A stretch of DNA of 64,000 bases from Rhizobium sp. SEMIA4064 (GCF_003025035.1 NZ_PYJN01000001.1:28501-92500); one strand, 5' to 3'; counted from the first letter of the stretch, positions 1 through 10,570 are shown. The notes: generated from the sequence alone by a model not told the origin. Program-made: numbers and translations.

Positions 1-363
1 GCCCAGAACGACGATGCGCTTCCGCAGAACCTTCCAGGCGAGCTCACGGATCGCCGGAATGAAGAGCAGCAAACCGATAATATCAGAAATGAAGCCAGGC
101 AGCATCAGCAGGAATGCGGCAACGACGATCATAGCGCCATGCACCATCTCGCGTCCCGGATCACCGCCATTGCGGCTCTCGGCGGAAATGCGCTGCAGGA
201 TACCGATGCCCTGGATTCTAAGGAGAGCAGCACCTAAGAGGGCGCTAAGGATCACGAGGCCCAATGTCGCCCAGACGCCGACCATCTTGCCGACGATGAC
301 GAATCCGGCGATTTCCGCAAGCGGCATCAGAAAGACGAGGATAGGAACGAGGGATATGCGCAT
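1..363 (-). CDS. fxsA: FxsA family membrane protein (3' end outside window)
   Basis: Reading the minus strand from an ATG at 363 gives MRISLVPILVFLMPLAEIAG, then a second hydrophobic stretch (VGVWATLGLVILSA) and a third (AAFLLMLPGFISDIIGLLLF). This is the FxsA pattern of short membrane helices, with the conserved 'LPGFISD.IGLLLF.P..R' segment at about residues 84-101. The frame stays open to base 1, so the C-terminus lies outside the window. E. coli FxsA is an inner-membrane protein that relieves F-plasmid exclusion of phage T7; its housekeeping role is unknown. It is divergent from timA, and the two share a 145-bp intergenic region. The family call is confident; the function is not. Confidence 0.85.
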   Translation of the reverse strand, partial: MRISLVPILVFLMPLAEIAGFVIVGKMVGVWATLGLVILSALLGAALLRIQGIGILQRISAESRNGGDPGREMVHGAMIVVAAFLLMLPGFISDIIGLLLFIPAIRELAWKVLRKRIVVLG

Positions 364-386
364 GTTAACGTATCCTGGAAGCGGTC

Positions 387-418
387 TTATACGCTTAGCG
401 TTAGTCTATCGCGTATAA
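387..418. promoter_or_regulatory. 8-bp inverted repeat between fxsA and timA, possible operator
   Basis: TTATACGC (387-394) and GCGTATAA (411-418) are perfect inverted arms 16 bp apart, with a small CGCT-t-AGCG palindrome (392-400) overlapping the left arm. The site lies 24 bp upstream of the fxsA start, where a minus-strand promoter would be expected. It may be a regulator site or simply AT-rich promoter sequence. Confidence 0.3.
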
Positions 419-438
419 TAAAGATACCGGTCCGCTAT

Positions 439-466
439 TTGAATGATAGATCGATGCGGACTATAT
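439..466 (+). promoter_or_regulatory. Probable sigma-70 type promoter of timA-mltA-smr-xre
   Basis: TTGAAT (439-444), a 16-bp spacer and CTATAT (461-466) match the rhizobial housekeeping promoter pattern. It would start transcription near 472, giving a leader of about 37 nt before the timA ATG at 509. Confidence 0.55.
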
Positions 467-508
467 GGGGATTGAAACTCTTAATTTTAACGGCGGTTCC
501 GATACGAG

Positions 509-1210
509 ATGGGTGCAAACGACTTTGTGACGATCTTTTTCCTGGTGGCAGCGGTGCTGATCTTCTTTCAGCTCCGGAGCGTCCTTGGCCGCCGCACGGG
601 GAATGAGAAGCCGCCGCGCGATCTCTATGGTTCTCCCGATTCTGCTACGGGTCCGACCGTACCGGATGCCGGCAAGGTGGTGACCCTGCCGCGACGCGAT
701 GCGACAGAGGATGAGGATCGCTTTGCTGCCATCGACGCCTTCACGGCAGCAGGCACGCCGCTCAACGATTCGCTGCGCGAACTGAGCAAGGCCGATCCCA
801 ACTTCAATCCGAAGGAATTCGTCAACGGCGCCCGCATGGCCTACGAGATGATCGTCATGGCCTTTGCCGATGGTGATCGCAAGGCGCTGAAGGGCCTGTT
901 GTCGCGCGAGGTCTATGAAGGCTTCGATGCCGCCATTACCGAGCGCGAAACCAGGGGCGAAAAGGTGAAGTCTACCTTTGTCGGCATTGATAAGGCCGAT
1001 ATCCTCAGCGCCGAGATGAAGGGCACGGAAGCCTTTGTGACGATGCGCATCGTCAGCCAGATGATTTCGGCGACCTATGACAAGGCCGGCACGCTGATCG
1101 ACGGCGATGCCGAAGCCGTTGCCGAGATCAGCGATCTCTGGACCTTTGCCCGCGACAGCCGTTCGCGTGATCCGAACTGGAAACTCGTGGCGACCGAATC
1201 CGAACAATGA
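509..1210 (+). CDS. timA: Tim44/TimA family putative adaptor protein
   Basis: This 233-residue protein has one N-terminal hydrophobic segment (about residues 6-21, TIFFLVAAVLIFFQL). A charged, proline-containing linker follows, then a C-terminal Tim44-like domain from about residue 85 to the end. The domain is the one found in mitochondrial Tim44, the matrix-side motor anchor of the TIM23 translocase. Alphaproteobacterial homologues are inner-membrane adaptors of poorly known function. The ATG at 509 lies next to the hydrophobic segment and 43 bp after a good -10 box. Its TGA overlaps the mltA ATG (ATGA at 1207-1210), so the two are probably translationally coupled. Confidence 0.85.
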   Translation: MGANDFVTIFFLVAAVLIFFQLRSVLGRRTGNEKPPRDLYGSPDSATGPTVPDAGKVVTLPRRDATEDEDRFAAIDAFTAAGTPLNDSLRELSKADPNFNPKEFVNGARMAYEMIVMAFADGDRKALKGLLSREVYEGFDAAITERETRGEKVKSTFVGIDKADILSAEMKGTEAFVTMRIVSQMISATYDKAGTLIDGDAEAVAEISDLWTFARDSRSRDPNWKLVATESEQ

Positions 1211-2325
1211 CGACCCCATCGCAGGATTTCAGGCTTGAGCCGGCAACCTTCGCCGATCTGAAGGGCTGGAAGGATGACGATCCTTCCGGCCTTTTTCGCG
1301 CCATGGAAGACTGTCGAGCCCATATCAGAGATGTAAAGCCCTATCGCACCGGCGCAGCCGGGCTGACCGCAAATGACCTTCTGGCCCTGCTCGACGAGGC
1401 CAAGGGTTATGAGCCCAGGGATGCCGCCGAGGCCCGAGCCTTCTTCGAAGAACGCTGCCAGCCCTTCTTCATTCGCCGAGGCGACGGCGCCAGAGGTTTC
1501 GTCACTGCTTTCTACGAGCCGGAGATCGCAGTCTCCGCAACGCCGGACGAGACCTATCGCTACCCCTTCTATCGCCGGCCGGACGATCTGATCGACCTCG
1601 ACGACACCAACCGGCCTACGGATCTCGATCCGTCCTATATGTTCGGCCGCCTCAAGGATGGGATCATCTCCGCTTATCCCGATCGTGGCGAGATCGATCG
1701 AGGATATCTGAAGGGCAGGGGCCTGGAGATCGCCTGGGCGAAGTCCGAGGTCGATGTCTTCTTCGTGCATGTCCAGGGAGCGGCGCGATTGCTCTATCCC
1801 GATGGGCGGATGGGTCGCATCACCTATGCCGCCAAGGCCGGTCATCCCTTCTCGGCCGTCGGCCGTCTGCTGATCGAGCGCGGCGTGCTCGACAGGACGA
1901 CGATTTCGATGCAGACGATCCGCGATTGGCTCTATGCCCATCCGCAGGAAGTCGATGAGGTGCTGTGGCACAACAGGTCCTACATCTTCTTTCGTGAGGC
2001 CGATGTCAGCGATGCCTCGCTCGGTCCGATCGCAGCGGCGAAGGTGCCGCTGGTTGCCGGCCGCTCGCTGGCGGTCGACCGGTTGATCCACACCTTTGGC
2101 TTTCCCTTCTTCATCCAGTCGGAAAGCCTGACCCATCTCGATGGCGGCAAGCCTTTTGGGCGGCTGATGCTGGCGCTCGATACCGGCTCGGCGATCGTTG
2201 GCCCGGCGCGTGGGGATATCTTTACCGGTTCCGGCTACGATGCCGGAGAGCTTGCCGGCACCGTGCGCAATGATGCGGATTTTTATATATTGGTTCCGAA
2301 GGCGGCAGCTCAGAGGTTCGGCTGA
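1207..2325 (+). CDS. mltA: MltA-type murein lytic transglycosylase
   Basis: This 372-residue protein carries the MltA barrel (about residues 95-260, including FVTAFYEPE). A C-terminal 3D domain follows, with the pattern DTGSAIxGxxRGDxFxGxG at 325-342, whose aspartates are the catalytic signature of this family. MltA enzymes cleave glycan strands to 1,6-anhydro-muropeptides in the periplasm. The N-terminus (MTTPSQDFRLEP) is hydrophilic, with no signal peptide or lipobox, which is odd for a periplasmic enzyme. No in-frame upstream start would add one without running through timA. It overlaps timA by 4 bp and smr by 1 bp, so it is part of one operon. Confidence 0.9.
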   Translation: MTTPSQDFRLEPATFADLKGWKDDDPSGLFRAMEDCRAHIRDVKPYRTGAAGLTANDLLALLDEAKGYEPRDAAEARAFFEERCQPFFIRRGDGARGFVTAFYEPEIAVSATPDETYRYPFYRRPDDLIDLDDTNRPTDLDPSYMFGRLKDGIISAYPDRGEIDRGYLKGRGLEIAWAKSEVDVFFVHVQGAARLLYPDGRMGRITYAAKAGHPFSAVGRLLIERGVLDRTTISMQTIRDWLYAHPQEVDEVLWHNRSYIFFREADVSDASLGPIAAAKVPLVAGRSLAVDRLIHTFGFPFFIQSESLTHLDGGKPFGRLMLALDTGSAIVGPARGDIFTGSGYDAGELAGTVRNDADFYILVPKAAAQRFG

Positions 2326-2900
2326 TGGCTTCAGAACGACAGACCAAGGAACGAAAGCTCAGTACGGACGAACGCATCCTCTGGGGCAAGGTGGCGAAAA
2401 GCACCCGGCCGATGCCGGAACGGCTCGCCGATATCGAAGCTTTCGACGAGGTTCTGGCGGCGGAGGCACAGGCCGAAGAGACCGCACGCGCCGCGAAGGC
2501 GACGGTCTCTGCCGATCCGCAAACTGCGCCGGTACCAGCCAAACAACCCTCCGGCACGCATCATCCGCTGGAACGCCCGGTCAAGCGCAAGATCGCCAAG
2601 GGCCGGCTGGCGCTGGAAGCACGGATCGACCTTCACGGGCTGATCCAGAGCGAGGCGCACGCCATGCTCCTCGATTTTCTGCTGCGGGCGCATCAGCGCG
2701 GCCTTCGCCATGTGCTTGTCATCACTGGCAAGGGCAGCTCCATGGGCAGCGAGGGCGCCTTGAAGCGTGCCGTGCCGATGTGGTTTTCCAAGCCGGAATT
2801 CCGGTTCCTGATTTCGTCCTATGAGACGGCGGCGCAGCATCATGGCGGTGATGGCGCTCTCTATATCCGCCTGTCGCGGCTGAAGGGGGAGAGGCTGTGA
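2325..2900 (+). CDS. Smr domain-containing protein
   Basis: This 191-residue protein has a charged, Ala/Glu-rich N-terminal half (about 1-95, low complexity, probably disordered). A C-terminal Smr domain follows (about 100-188) with the characteristic IDLHG motif, the TGKG motif and the closing GALYIRL strand. Smr domains, first seen at the C-terminus of MutS2, are nucleic-acid nicking or RNA-cleaving domains. Stand-alone versions such as E. coli SmrB cleave mRNA at collided ribosomes. Whether this small rhizobial form does so is unknown. The start codon shares one base with the mltA stop (TGATG), and its own stop overlaps the next gene. Confidence 0.85.
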   Translation: MASERQTKERKLSTDERILWGKVAKSTRPMPERLADIEAFDEVLAAEAQAEETARAAKATVSADPQTAPVPAKQPSGTHHPLERPVKRKIAKGRLALEARIDLHGLIQSEAHAMLLDFLLRAHQRGLRHVLVITGKGSSMGSEGALKRAVPMWFSKPEFRFLISSYETAAQHHGGDGALYIRLSRLKGERL

Positions 2901-3262
2901 CCCCCTTCGGCGAAGCGGTGAGAAAACTCAGGGCGCGCAAGGGTGTCTCGCAGAAGGAAATGGCCGCGGCCTTGAATGTGACTCCGGCTTATTTATCCGC
3001 CTTAGAACATGGAAAGCGCGGTACGCCGACCTTCGATCTGCTGCAGCGTATCGCCGGATACTTCAACATCATCTGGGATGAGGCCGAGGAATTGTTCCTG
3101 CTGGCGCGCTTTTCCGACCCGCGCGTCGTCGTCGATACCTCTGGCCTGGCGCCCGAATATACGGCCTTTGTCAATCGGTTGGCAGGCCAGATTCGCGGTC
3201 TCGATGCAGCAACGATCAGGGAGCTGTCCCAGCTTCTCGAAAATGCCGGTAAAAGCGGCTGA
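2897..3262 (+). CDS. XRE-family helix-turn-helix regulator
   Basis: This 121-residue protein has an N-terminal Cro/CI-type helix-turn-helix at about residues 6-62 (RKLRARKGVSQKEMAAAL, then TPAYLSALEHGKRGTP). A helical C-terminal half may mediate dimerisation. The start is a GTG overlapping the smr TGA by 4 bp (GTGA at 2897-2900), so it is the last gene of the timA operon and sits 149 bp before gyrB. Target genes cannot be read from the sequence; autoregulation or control of the neighbouring gyrB promoter are possibilities only. Confidence 0.85.
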   Translation: MTPFGEAVRKLRARKGVSQKEMAAALNVTPAYLSALEHGKRGTPTFDLLQRIAGYFNIIWDEAEELFLLARFSDPRVVVDTSGLAPEYTAFVNRLAGQIRGLDAATIRELSQLLENAGKSG

Positions 3263-3310
3263 AAACCGCCTTAATCCCCTGCTTTATGCCTGATATGAGG
3301 GGCCTTCCAT

Positions 3311-3339
3311 TTGGAAGTTCGGGGCGAAACATCCTATAT
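3311..3339 (+). promoter_or_regulatory. Probable gyrB promoter
   Basis: TTGGAA (3311-3316), a 17-bp spacer and CTATAT (3334-3339) fit the rhizobial sigma-70 consensus well. The implied start near 3346 leaves a leader of about 65 nt before the gyrB ATG at 3412. This suggests gyrB is transcribed separately from the timA operon. Confidence 0.6.
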
Positions 3340-3411
3340 TCAGGGAAAGAAAAACCGCTGATTCGGCAGTGATCGGCAGGGTTCTCTAAAACACTGGAAA
3401 GACTTCAATAA

Positions 3412-5847
<2,436 letters not shown>

Positions 5848-5868
5848 TCGCTGATTTCAGAAATTAAA

Positions 5869-5900
5869 AAAGGCCCGCCTGAAACATCGGGCGGGCCTTT
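5869..5900. terminator. Bidirectional rho-independent terminator after gyrB
   Basis: AAAGGCCCGCC (5869-5879) and GGCGGGCCTTT (5890-5900) form an 11-bp perfect stem with a 10-nt loop. A T-run follows on the plus side and A-runs precede it, so it can serve both gyrB and the convergent nitroreductase gene. Confidence 0.9.
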
Positions 5901-5915
5901 GCATTTCAAGATCAA

Positions 5916-6515
5916 CTACTTGGCGATAAAGGTGCCGTTAAAGGCAACTTCGGAAAGCGGCTTGCGATGGTTCGGCACTTCGCGTTCCCTCAGCTTCTCC
6001 GGAAGCTGATCCTTGTCGCCAATCTTGCCGATCGCAACGGCAGCCTCGACGCGGAAGCCTTCCGGGATACCAAGAACCTCATAGGATTTCTCGACATGGA
6101 AACCACCCATGCCGTGAGCTGCGTAGCCGGCTAGGTGCGCCTGTAGCGCCAAGAAGCCCCAAGCTGTACCAGTGTCGAAGGAGTGGCTGTAGTTGGGCTT
6201 CTGTTCGGCCGAGCCGAGTTCGCCGTTATGGGTGCGCGAAACGACGAAAAGCAGCGCTGCGGCGGATTTCGCCCAGCCCTGGTTGAACTCGATCAGCAGA
6301 TCGAGGAATTTCTCCCAGTTCTCCGAGCCGCGCAGCGCGTAGACGAAGCGCCAGGGCTGCATATTGGAGGCGGACGGCGCCCAATGGGCGGCTTCCAATA
6401 TGGTCAGGAGATCGGCCTCCGGCATGGTTTCGTTGGAATAGGCACGCGGCGACCAACGGTCGAGAAAGAGCTTGTCGATCGGATATTGCGATTCGCGGGA
6501 ATTGCTGGACGTCAT
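5916..6515 (-). CDS. Nitroreductase family protein
   Basis: This 199-residue FMN-dependent nitroreductase-fold protein has the N-terminal RWSPRAYSNETMPEADL segment, which contributes FMN phosphate contacts. The helix AAHWAPSASNMQPWRF (about 40-55) is the typical S-x-x-N-x-Q-P-W/F signature. A central GTAWGFLALQAHLAGYAAHGMGGF dimer segment and the C-terminal basic phosphate-binding strand follow. Family members reduce nitroaromatics, quinones or similar substrates with NAD(P)H; the physiological substrate is unknown. It is a monocistronic gene, convergent with gyrB. Confidence 0.9.
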   Translation of the reverse strand: MTSSNSRESQYPIDKLFLDRWSPRAYSNETMPEADLLTILEAAHWAPSASNMQPWRFVYALRGSENWEKFLDLLIEFNQGWAKSAAALLFVVSRTHNGELGSAEQKPNYSHSFDTGTAWGFLALQAHLAGYAAHGMGGFHVEKSYEVLGIPEGFRVEAAVAIGKIGDKDQLPEKLREREVPNHRKPLSEVAFNGTFIAK

Positions 6516-6596
6516 AAGATTCTTTCCATCTGAGGAAGGCAGTCGCGGACCGTTGGGAGCGGAAAGGCGACCGGCCTTGGCGGATACGAGGCGAAC

Positions 6597-6896
6597 CTAT
6601 ACCCGGCTTGCATCCGCAGTCCAGACCACGTCGAGTTCTTCGCGGAAGGCAAATCGCTTGAGGTGATCGGTCACCACATTCTGCATGCGCTCGAGATCCT
6701 GCGGATTTTCGACGTGCAGGGTCATTCGCAAAACGGAGGCATCGGCCGCGAATTCGACAGAGGTTTCAGGGCTGAACGGCACTTTGCCGGCGGTTTCGTT
6801 GAATTCGACGGTGAATCGGTGGCTCCAGTGCTTGCAAAGCTGCTGCAGATAGCGGCTGGCATGCTCGGTTTTCACGGAAGAAACGGAAGTAGGCAT
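6597..6896 (-). CDS. DUF2218 domain-containing protein
   Basis: This 99-residue protein starts at the ATG at 6896 (MPTSVSSVKTEHASRYLQQL). The frame is open further upstream, but that extension crosses the promoter and 5' end of the divergent GST gene and does not resemble the family. The core SRYLQQLCKHWSHRF, a middle of beta strands and the C-terminal HLKRFAFREEL fit DUF2218, a small alpha/beta domain. In other bacteria it is often found beside siderophore or metal-related genes. No metal-related neighbours are present here. Its function is unknown. Confidence 0.75.
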   Translation of the reverse strand: MPTSVSSVKTEHASRYLQQLCKHWSHRFTVEFNETAGKVPFSPETSVEFAADASVLRMTLHVENPQDLERMQNVVTDHLKRFAFREELDVVWTADASRV

Positions 6897-7050
6897 AGGG
6901 CGCTCCAATAACTGGAATTTGTCAGGCAAGTTTATAGTCGCATCAGGTCTCGCCCGGTAGACAGTCTGTTTCAACATTGCGTTATTTCGGTGAAACCCGA
7001 TTTCGCTATGATCCCCGGCGTCAAAACGCGCGCGAATTGGAGACAGAACC

Positions 7051-8004
7051 GTGCTGGTGAGCGGAAAGTGGATGGAAGACTGGCAGCCGGTCCAGGCCAA
7101 GGATGAAAAGGGCGGCTTCGTTCGCCAGACCTCAAGCTTCCGCAATTGGGTGACATTAGATGGGCGGCCGGGCCCGACGGGTGAGGGTGGTTTTGCTGCC
7201 GAAGCCGGCCGTTATCATCTCTACGTCGCTCTCATCTGCCCCTGGGCCTCTCGCACGCTCATCGGCCGCAAGTTGAAGGGCTTGGAAGATGCCATTTCCG
7301 TATCGGTGGTCGAGCCGGCCTTGAGCAAGCAAGGCTGGCGCTTCGGCAATTACCCCGGCGCGACCGACGATCCGGTCAACGATGCCAGCTATATGCATGA
7401 AATCTATACGAAGGCCGATCCGCTCTTCTCTGGCCGTGCCACCGTGCCGGTGCTTTGGGACAAGCGGAAGAGCACGATCGTCAACAACGAATCCGCCGAT
7501 ATCCTGCGCATGTTGAACGACGGTTTCGGCGATCTCGCCCGCCATGCGATCGATCTTTATCCGGCCGGTCAGCGTGAAGCCATCGATGCTTTCAACGCCC
7601 GCATCTATCCGGTCCTCAACAATGGCGTCTACCGCGCCGGCTTTGCGACGACACAGATCGCCTATGAGGAAGCCTTCCGCGATGTCTTCGATTGCCTCGA
7701 TCGGGTCGAAGGCGAGCTGGAAGGCAAGGATTTCCTCTTTGCCGGTCACCCGACCGAAAGCGATATCCGGCTTTTCGTCACGCTCGTTCGCTTTGATGTT
7801 GCCTATCACGGCCTATTCAAATGCAATCTCCACCGGCTGTCGGACTATGCCAATCTCCAGGCCTTCTGCCGTCGCATGCTCGACTGGCCGGGCGTTGCCG
7901 AGACCGTCAGCTTCGATCATATCAAGCGCGGTTACTATTCGATCGCCGCGCTCAATCCGACGGGAATTGTGCCGGCAGGCCCGGCGCTCGACGAGCTTTT
8001 CTGA
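7051..8004 (+). CDS. Glutathionyl-hydroquinone reductase-like (Xi class GST) protein
   Basis: This 317-residue protein starts at a GTG. It has the Xi-class glutathione transferase layout: an N-terminal extension, a thioredoxin fold with the signature CPWA at residues 63-66 (ICPWASRTLIGRKL), and a C-terminal helical domain. It also has the NNESADILRML element that binds the glutathione gamma-glutamyl group. Enzymes of this family (E. coli YqjG, yeast Ecm4) remove glutathione from glutathionyl-hydroquinones using the catalytic Cys. The gene is divergent from the DUF2218 gene and followed after 64 bp by a PLP decarboxylase in the same direction. The substrate is inferred from the family. Confidence 0.88.
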   Translation: MLVSGKWMEDWQPVQAKDEKGGFVRQTSSFRNWVTLDGRPGPTGEGGFAAEAGRYHLYVALICPWASRTLIGRKLKGLEDAISVSVVEPALSKQGWRFGNYPGATDDPVNDASYMHEIYTKADPLFSGRATVPVLWDKRKSTIVNNESADILRMLNDGFGDLARHAIDLYPAGQREAIDAFNARIYPVLNNGVYRAGFATTQIAYEEAFRDVFDCLDRVEGELEGKDFLFAGHPTESDIRLFVTLVRFDVAYHGLFKCNLHRLSDYANLQAFCRRMLDWPGVAETVSFDHIKRGYYSIAALNPTGIVPAGPALDELF

Positions 8005-8068
8005 TACTCGACCGGCTCCGAAAACCGGTCTAAGGTCAGCCTCTGTCTGACGGAGCCAGGAGGCGGTC

Positions 8069-9487
8069 ATGAACTGGGAGGAATTTCGGCGCTGGTCGGA
8101 AAAGGCGGCGGATTGGGGTGCGGACTATCGCGCATCGCTCCGCGACCGGCCTGTGCGGGCCCAGACGGCGCCGGGCGAAATCGCCGCGCATATCGCCGGC
8201 TCTCCACCCGAAACCGGCGAGGCGATGGAGGATATCTTCAAGGATTTTGAGGATATCCTCGTTCCCGGTATGACGCACTGGCAGCATCCGCGCTTCTTCG
8301 CCTATTTCCCCGCCAATGCCGCCCCGGTCTCGGTCATTGCCGAATATCTCGTCAGCGCGATCGCTGCCCAATGCATGCTCTGGCAGACCTCGCCATCCGC
8401 CACCGAGTTGGAAACCAAGGTGGTCGATTGGCTGCGCCAAGCCCTCGGCCTCCCCGACAGTTTCACAGGCGTCATCCAGGATTCCGCCTCCACGGCGACG
8501 CTGGCGGCCGTGTTGGTCATGCGCGAAAGGGCGCTTGGCTGGCAGGGCAACAGCCAAGGCCTCGCGGCGAACAAAGCGGTGCGGATCTATTGCACCGATC
8601 AGGTCCACACGTCGATCGATCGCGCCATCTGGATATCCGGCGTCGGGTCGGAGAACTTGGTCCGCATTCCCTCCGGCGGCCCGAACAGCGCGATGGACAC
8701 GCAGGCATTGGCGGCGGCGATCGAGCGCGATCGCGCGGCGGGCCTGCTGCCGGCCGGCGTGATTCCCTGCGTCGGCGGCACCAGCATCGGCGGCTGCGAC
8801 GATATCGCTGCGGTCGTCGACGTCGCTCACCGTTATGGGCTTTATGTGCATGTCGACGCTGCCTGGGCCGGTTCGGCGATGATCTGCCCGGAATTCCGGA
8901 CGCTGTGGCAGGGTGTCGAGCAAGCCGATTCCGTCGTCTTCAATCCGCATAAGTGGCTTGGCGCCCAGTTCGATTGCTCAGTCCAGTTCATCCGCGAACC
9001 GGAATCCCTGGTGCGTACGCTGGCAATCCATCCGGAATTTCTGCGCACCCATGGCCATGATGGCATTACCAATTATTCGGAATGGTCGGTGCCGCTCGGT
9101 CGCCGCTTCCGTGCTCTGAAACTCTGGTTCCTGCTGCGCTATCATGGCCTCGAAGGGTTGCGGACGATGATCCGCAATCATGTCTCCTGGTCGCAGAATC
9201 TGGCTAAGCGTCTGGCCGCCGAGCTGGATTTCGAGATCGTCACCCAACCATTCCTGTCGCTGTTCTCCTTCGATCACAAGGCGCCTGCCGGCATGGATCA
9301 AGAAGAGCACACGCAACGCCTGATCGCGGCGATCAACAATGACGGCCGCATCTATCTGACGCAGACCCGTGTCGGCGGTCGATTGGTCATCCGTTTCCAG
9401 GCCGGCCAGTTCGAGGCGACGACGGAGGACATCGATACGGCCTTCGACGTCATCGTCGAAATCGCTAGATCGCTGCCTACAAGCTAG
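8069..9487 (+). CDS. Pyridoxal-dependent (group II aromatic/glutamate-type) decarboxylase
   Basis: This 472-residue fold-type I PLP enzyme has the N-terminal HPRFFAYFPANAAPVS segment typical of aromatic L-amino-acid decarboxylases. It also has STATLAAVLVMRERA, the conserved VHVDAAWAGSA motif in which Asp contacts the pyridine nitrogen, and the Schiff-base lysine in NPHKWLG (K295). Family members decarboxylate tryptophan, tyrosine, DOPA, phenylalanine or glutamate, and a few act as aldehyde synthases. The sequence alone does not decide the substrate. It lies 64 bp after the GST and 125 bp before an FAH-family hydrolase, all in the same direction. Confidence 0.88.
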   Translation: MNWEEFRRWSEKAADWGADYRASLRDRPVRAQTAPGEIAAHIAGSPPETGEAMEDIFKDFEDILVPGMTHWQHPRFFAYFPANAAPVSVIAEYLVSAIAAQCMLWQTSPSATELETKVVDWLRQALGLPDSFTGVIQDSASTATLAAVLVMRERALGWQGNSQGLAANKAVRIYCTDQVHTSIDRAIWISGVGSENLVRIPSGGPNSAMDTQALAAAIERDRAAGLLPAGVIPCVGGTSIGGCDDIAAVVDVAHRYGLYVHVDAAWAGSAMICPEFRTLWQGVEQADSVVFNPHKWLGAQFDCSVQFIREPESLVRTLAIHPEFLRTHGHDGITNYSEWSVPLGRRFRALKLWFLLRYHGLEGLRTMIRNHVSWSQNLAKRLAAELDFEIVTQPFLSLFSFDHKAPAGMDQEEHTQRLIAAINNDGRIYLTQTRVGGRLVIRFQAGQFEATTEDIDTAFDVIVEIARSLPTS

Positions 9488-9612
9488 GGGCGCTGTTTTT
9501 CCAGCGGAGAGCCATACTAGGCTCTCCGAAATCGATGGGTGACACTGGTGAATAATTCGTTCATATACGGTGAAACCAATCTCGTCTTTGAAAATGCAGG
9601 GAAGGAAGACCC

Positions 9613-10455
9613 ATGAAATTGTTGCGTGTTGGCGAAGCCGGCAAGGAAAAGCCGGCGCTTCTGGATAGCGACGGCAAGATCCGCGATCTCTCCGCTCATG
9701 TCGCCGATATCGGCGGCGAGGCGATTTCGCCCGCCGGTCTGGCGAAGATCGCCGCCCTCGATCCGAAGAGCCTGCCGGAACTGGCCGAAGGCCGTATCGG
9801 CGCCTGCGTCGCCGGCACCGGCAAGTTTATCTGCATCGGCCTGAACTTCTCCGACCATGCCGCCGAAACCGGCGCCACCGTACCGCCGGAGCCGATCATC
9901 TTCATGAAGGCCACCTCCGCCATCGTCGGCCCGAACGACAACGTGCTGATCCCGCGTGGCTCGGAAAAGACCGATTGGGAAGTCGAACTCGGCGTCGTCA
10001 TCGGCAAGACGGCGAAATATGTCAACGAAGCCGATGCGCTGGATTATGTCGCCGGTTACTGCGTCTCCCACGATGTCTCCGAACGCGCCTTCCAGACCGA
10101 GCGTTCGGGACAGTGGACCAAGGGCAAGTCCTGCGACACCTTCGGCCCGATCGGCCCCTGGCTCGTCACCAAGGATGAAGTCGCCGATCCGCAGAAGCTC
10201 GGCATGTGGCTGAAGGTCAACGGCAAGACGATGCAGAACGGCTCGACCAAGACCATGGTCTATGGCGTTGCCTATCTCGTCTCCTATCTCAGCCAGTTCA
10301 TGTCGCTGCATCCGGGCGACGTCATCTCCACCGGCACGCCTCCGGGCGTCGGCATGGGCATGAAGCCACCGCAATATCTGAAGCCCGGCGACGTCGTCGA
10401 ACTCGGCATGGAAGGTCTCGGCGCGCAGCGCCAAACCTTCCTGGCCGACGCTTGA
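9613..10455 (+). CDS. Fumarylacetoacetate hydrolase family protein
   Basis: This 280-residue FAH-fold enzyme has a short N-terminal domain and then the catalytic domain beginning near residue 73 (FICIGLNFSDHAAE). The divalent metal ligands are recognisable as E123 and E125 (WEVELGVVIG) and D154 (SHDVSERAFQ). The glycine-rich TFGPIGPW and the closing STGTPPGVGMGMKPP loop are also present. Relatives include fumarylpyruvate hydrolases, 2-keto-4-pentenoate hydratase-like enzymes, oxaloacetate decarboxylases and ureidoglycolate lyase-like proteins. The family level is certain; the substrate is not. A terminator follows at 10501-10530. Confidence 0.9.
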   Translation: MKLLRVGEAGKEKPALLDSDGKIRDLSAHVADIGGEAISPAGLAKIAALDPKSLPELAEGRIGACVAGTGKFICIGLNFSDHAAETGATVPPEPIIFMKATSAIVGPNDNVLIPRGSEKTDWEVELGVVIGKTAKYVNEADALDYVAGYCVSHDVSERAFQTERSGQWTKGKSCDTFGPIGPWLVTKDEVADPQKLGMWLKVNGKTMQNGSTKTMVYGVAYLVSYLSQFMSLHPGDVISTGTPPGVGMGMKPPQYLKPGDVVELGMEGLGAQRQTFLADA

Positions 10456-10500
10456 TGAACGTGCACGATCAGGAACTTTAACGTTTTGAGACCATTATTG

Positions 10501-10530
10501 ATGCCGGAGACGTAATTCTCCGGCATTTTT
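10501..10530 (+). terminator. Rho-independent terminator after the FAH-family gene
   Basis: ATGCCGGAGA (10501-10510) pairs perfectly with TCTCCGGCAT (10517-10526) across a 6-nt loop and is followed by TTTT. Confidence 0.88.
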
Positions 10531-10557
10531 GCGTGCGCAAGATTCCGAAAGGGTTAT

Positions 10558-10570
10558 GTTGCCCTGCAAC
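10558..10570. promoter_or_regulatory. Palindrome GTTGC-CCT-GCAAC upstream of phaZ
   Basis: A perfect 5+5 bp inverted repeat lies 95 bp before the phaZ start, followed by a further GCTGC at 10575. TGC/GCA-rich palindromes of this kind resemble sites of PhaR/AniA-type regulators of PHB metabolism. No regulator gene is in the window, so the assignment is speculative. Confidence 0.3.
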
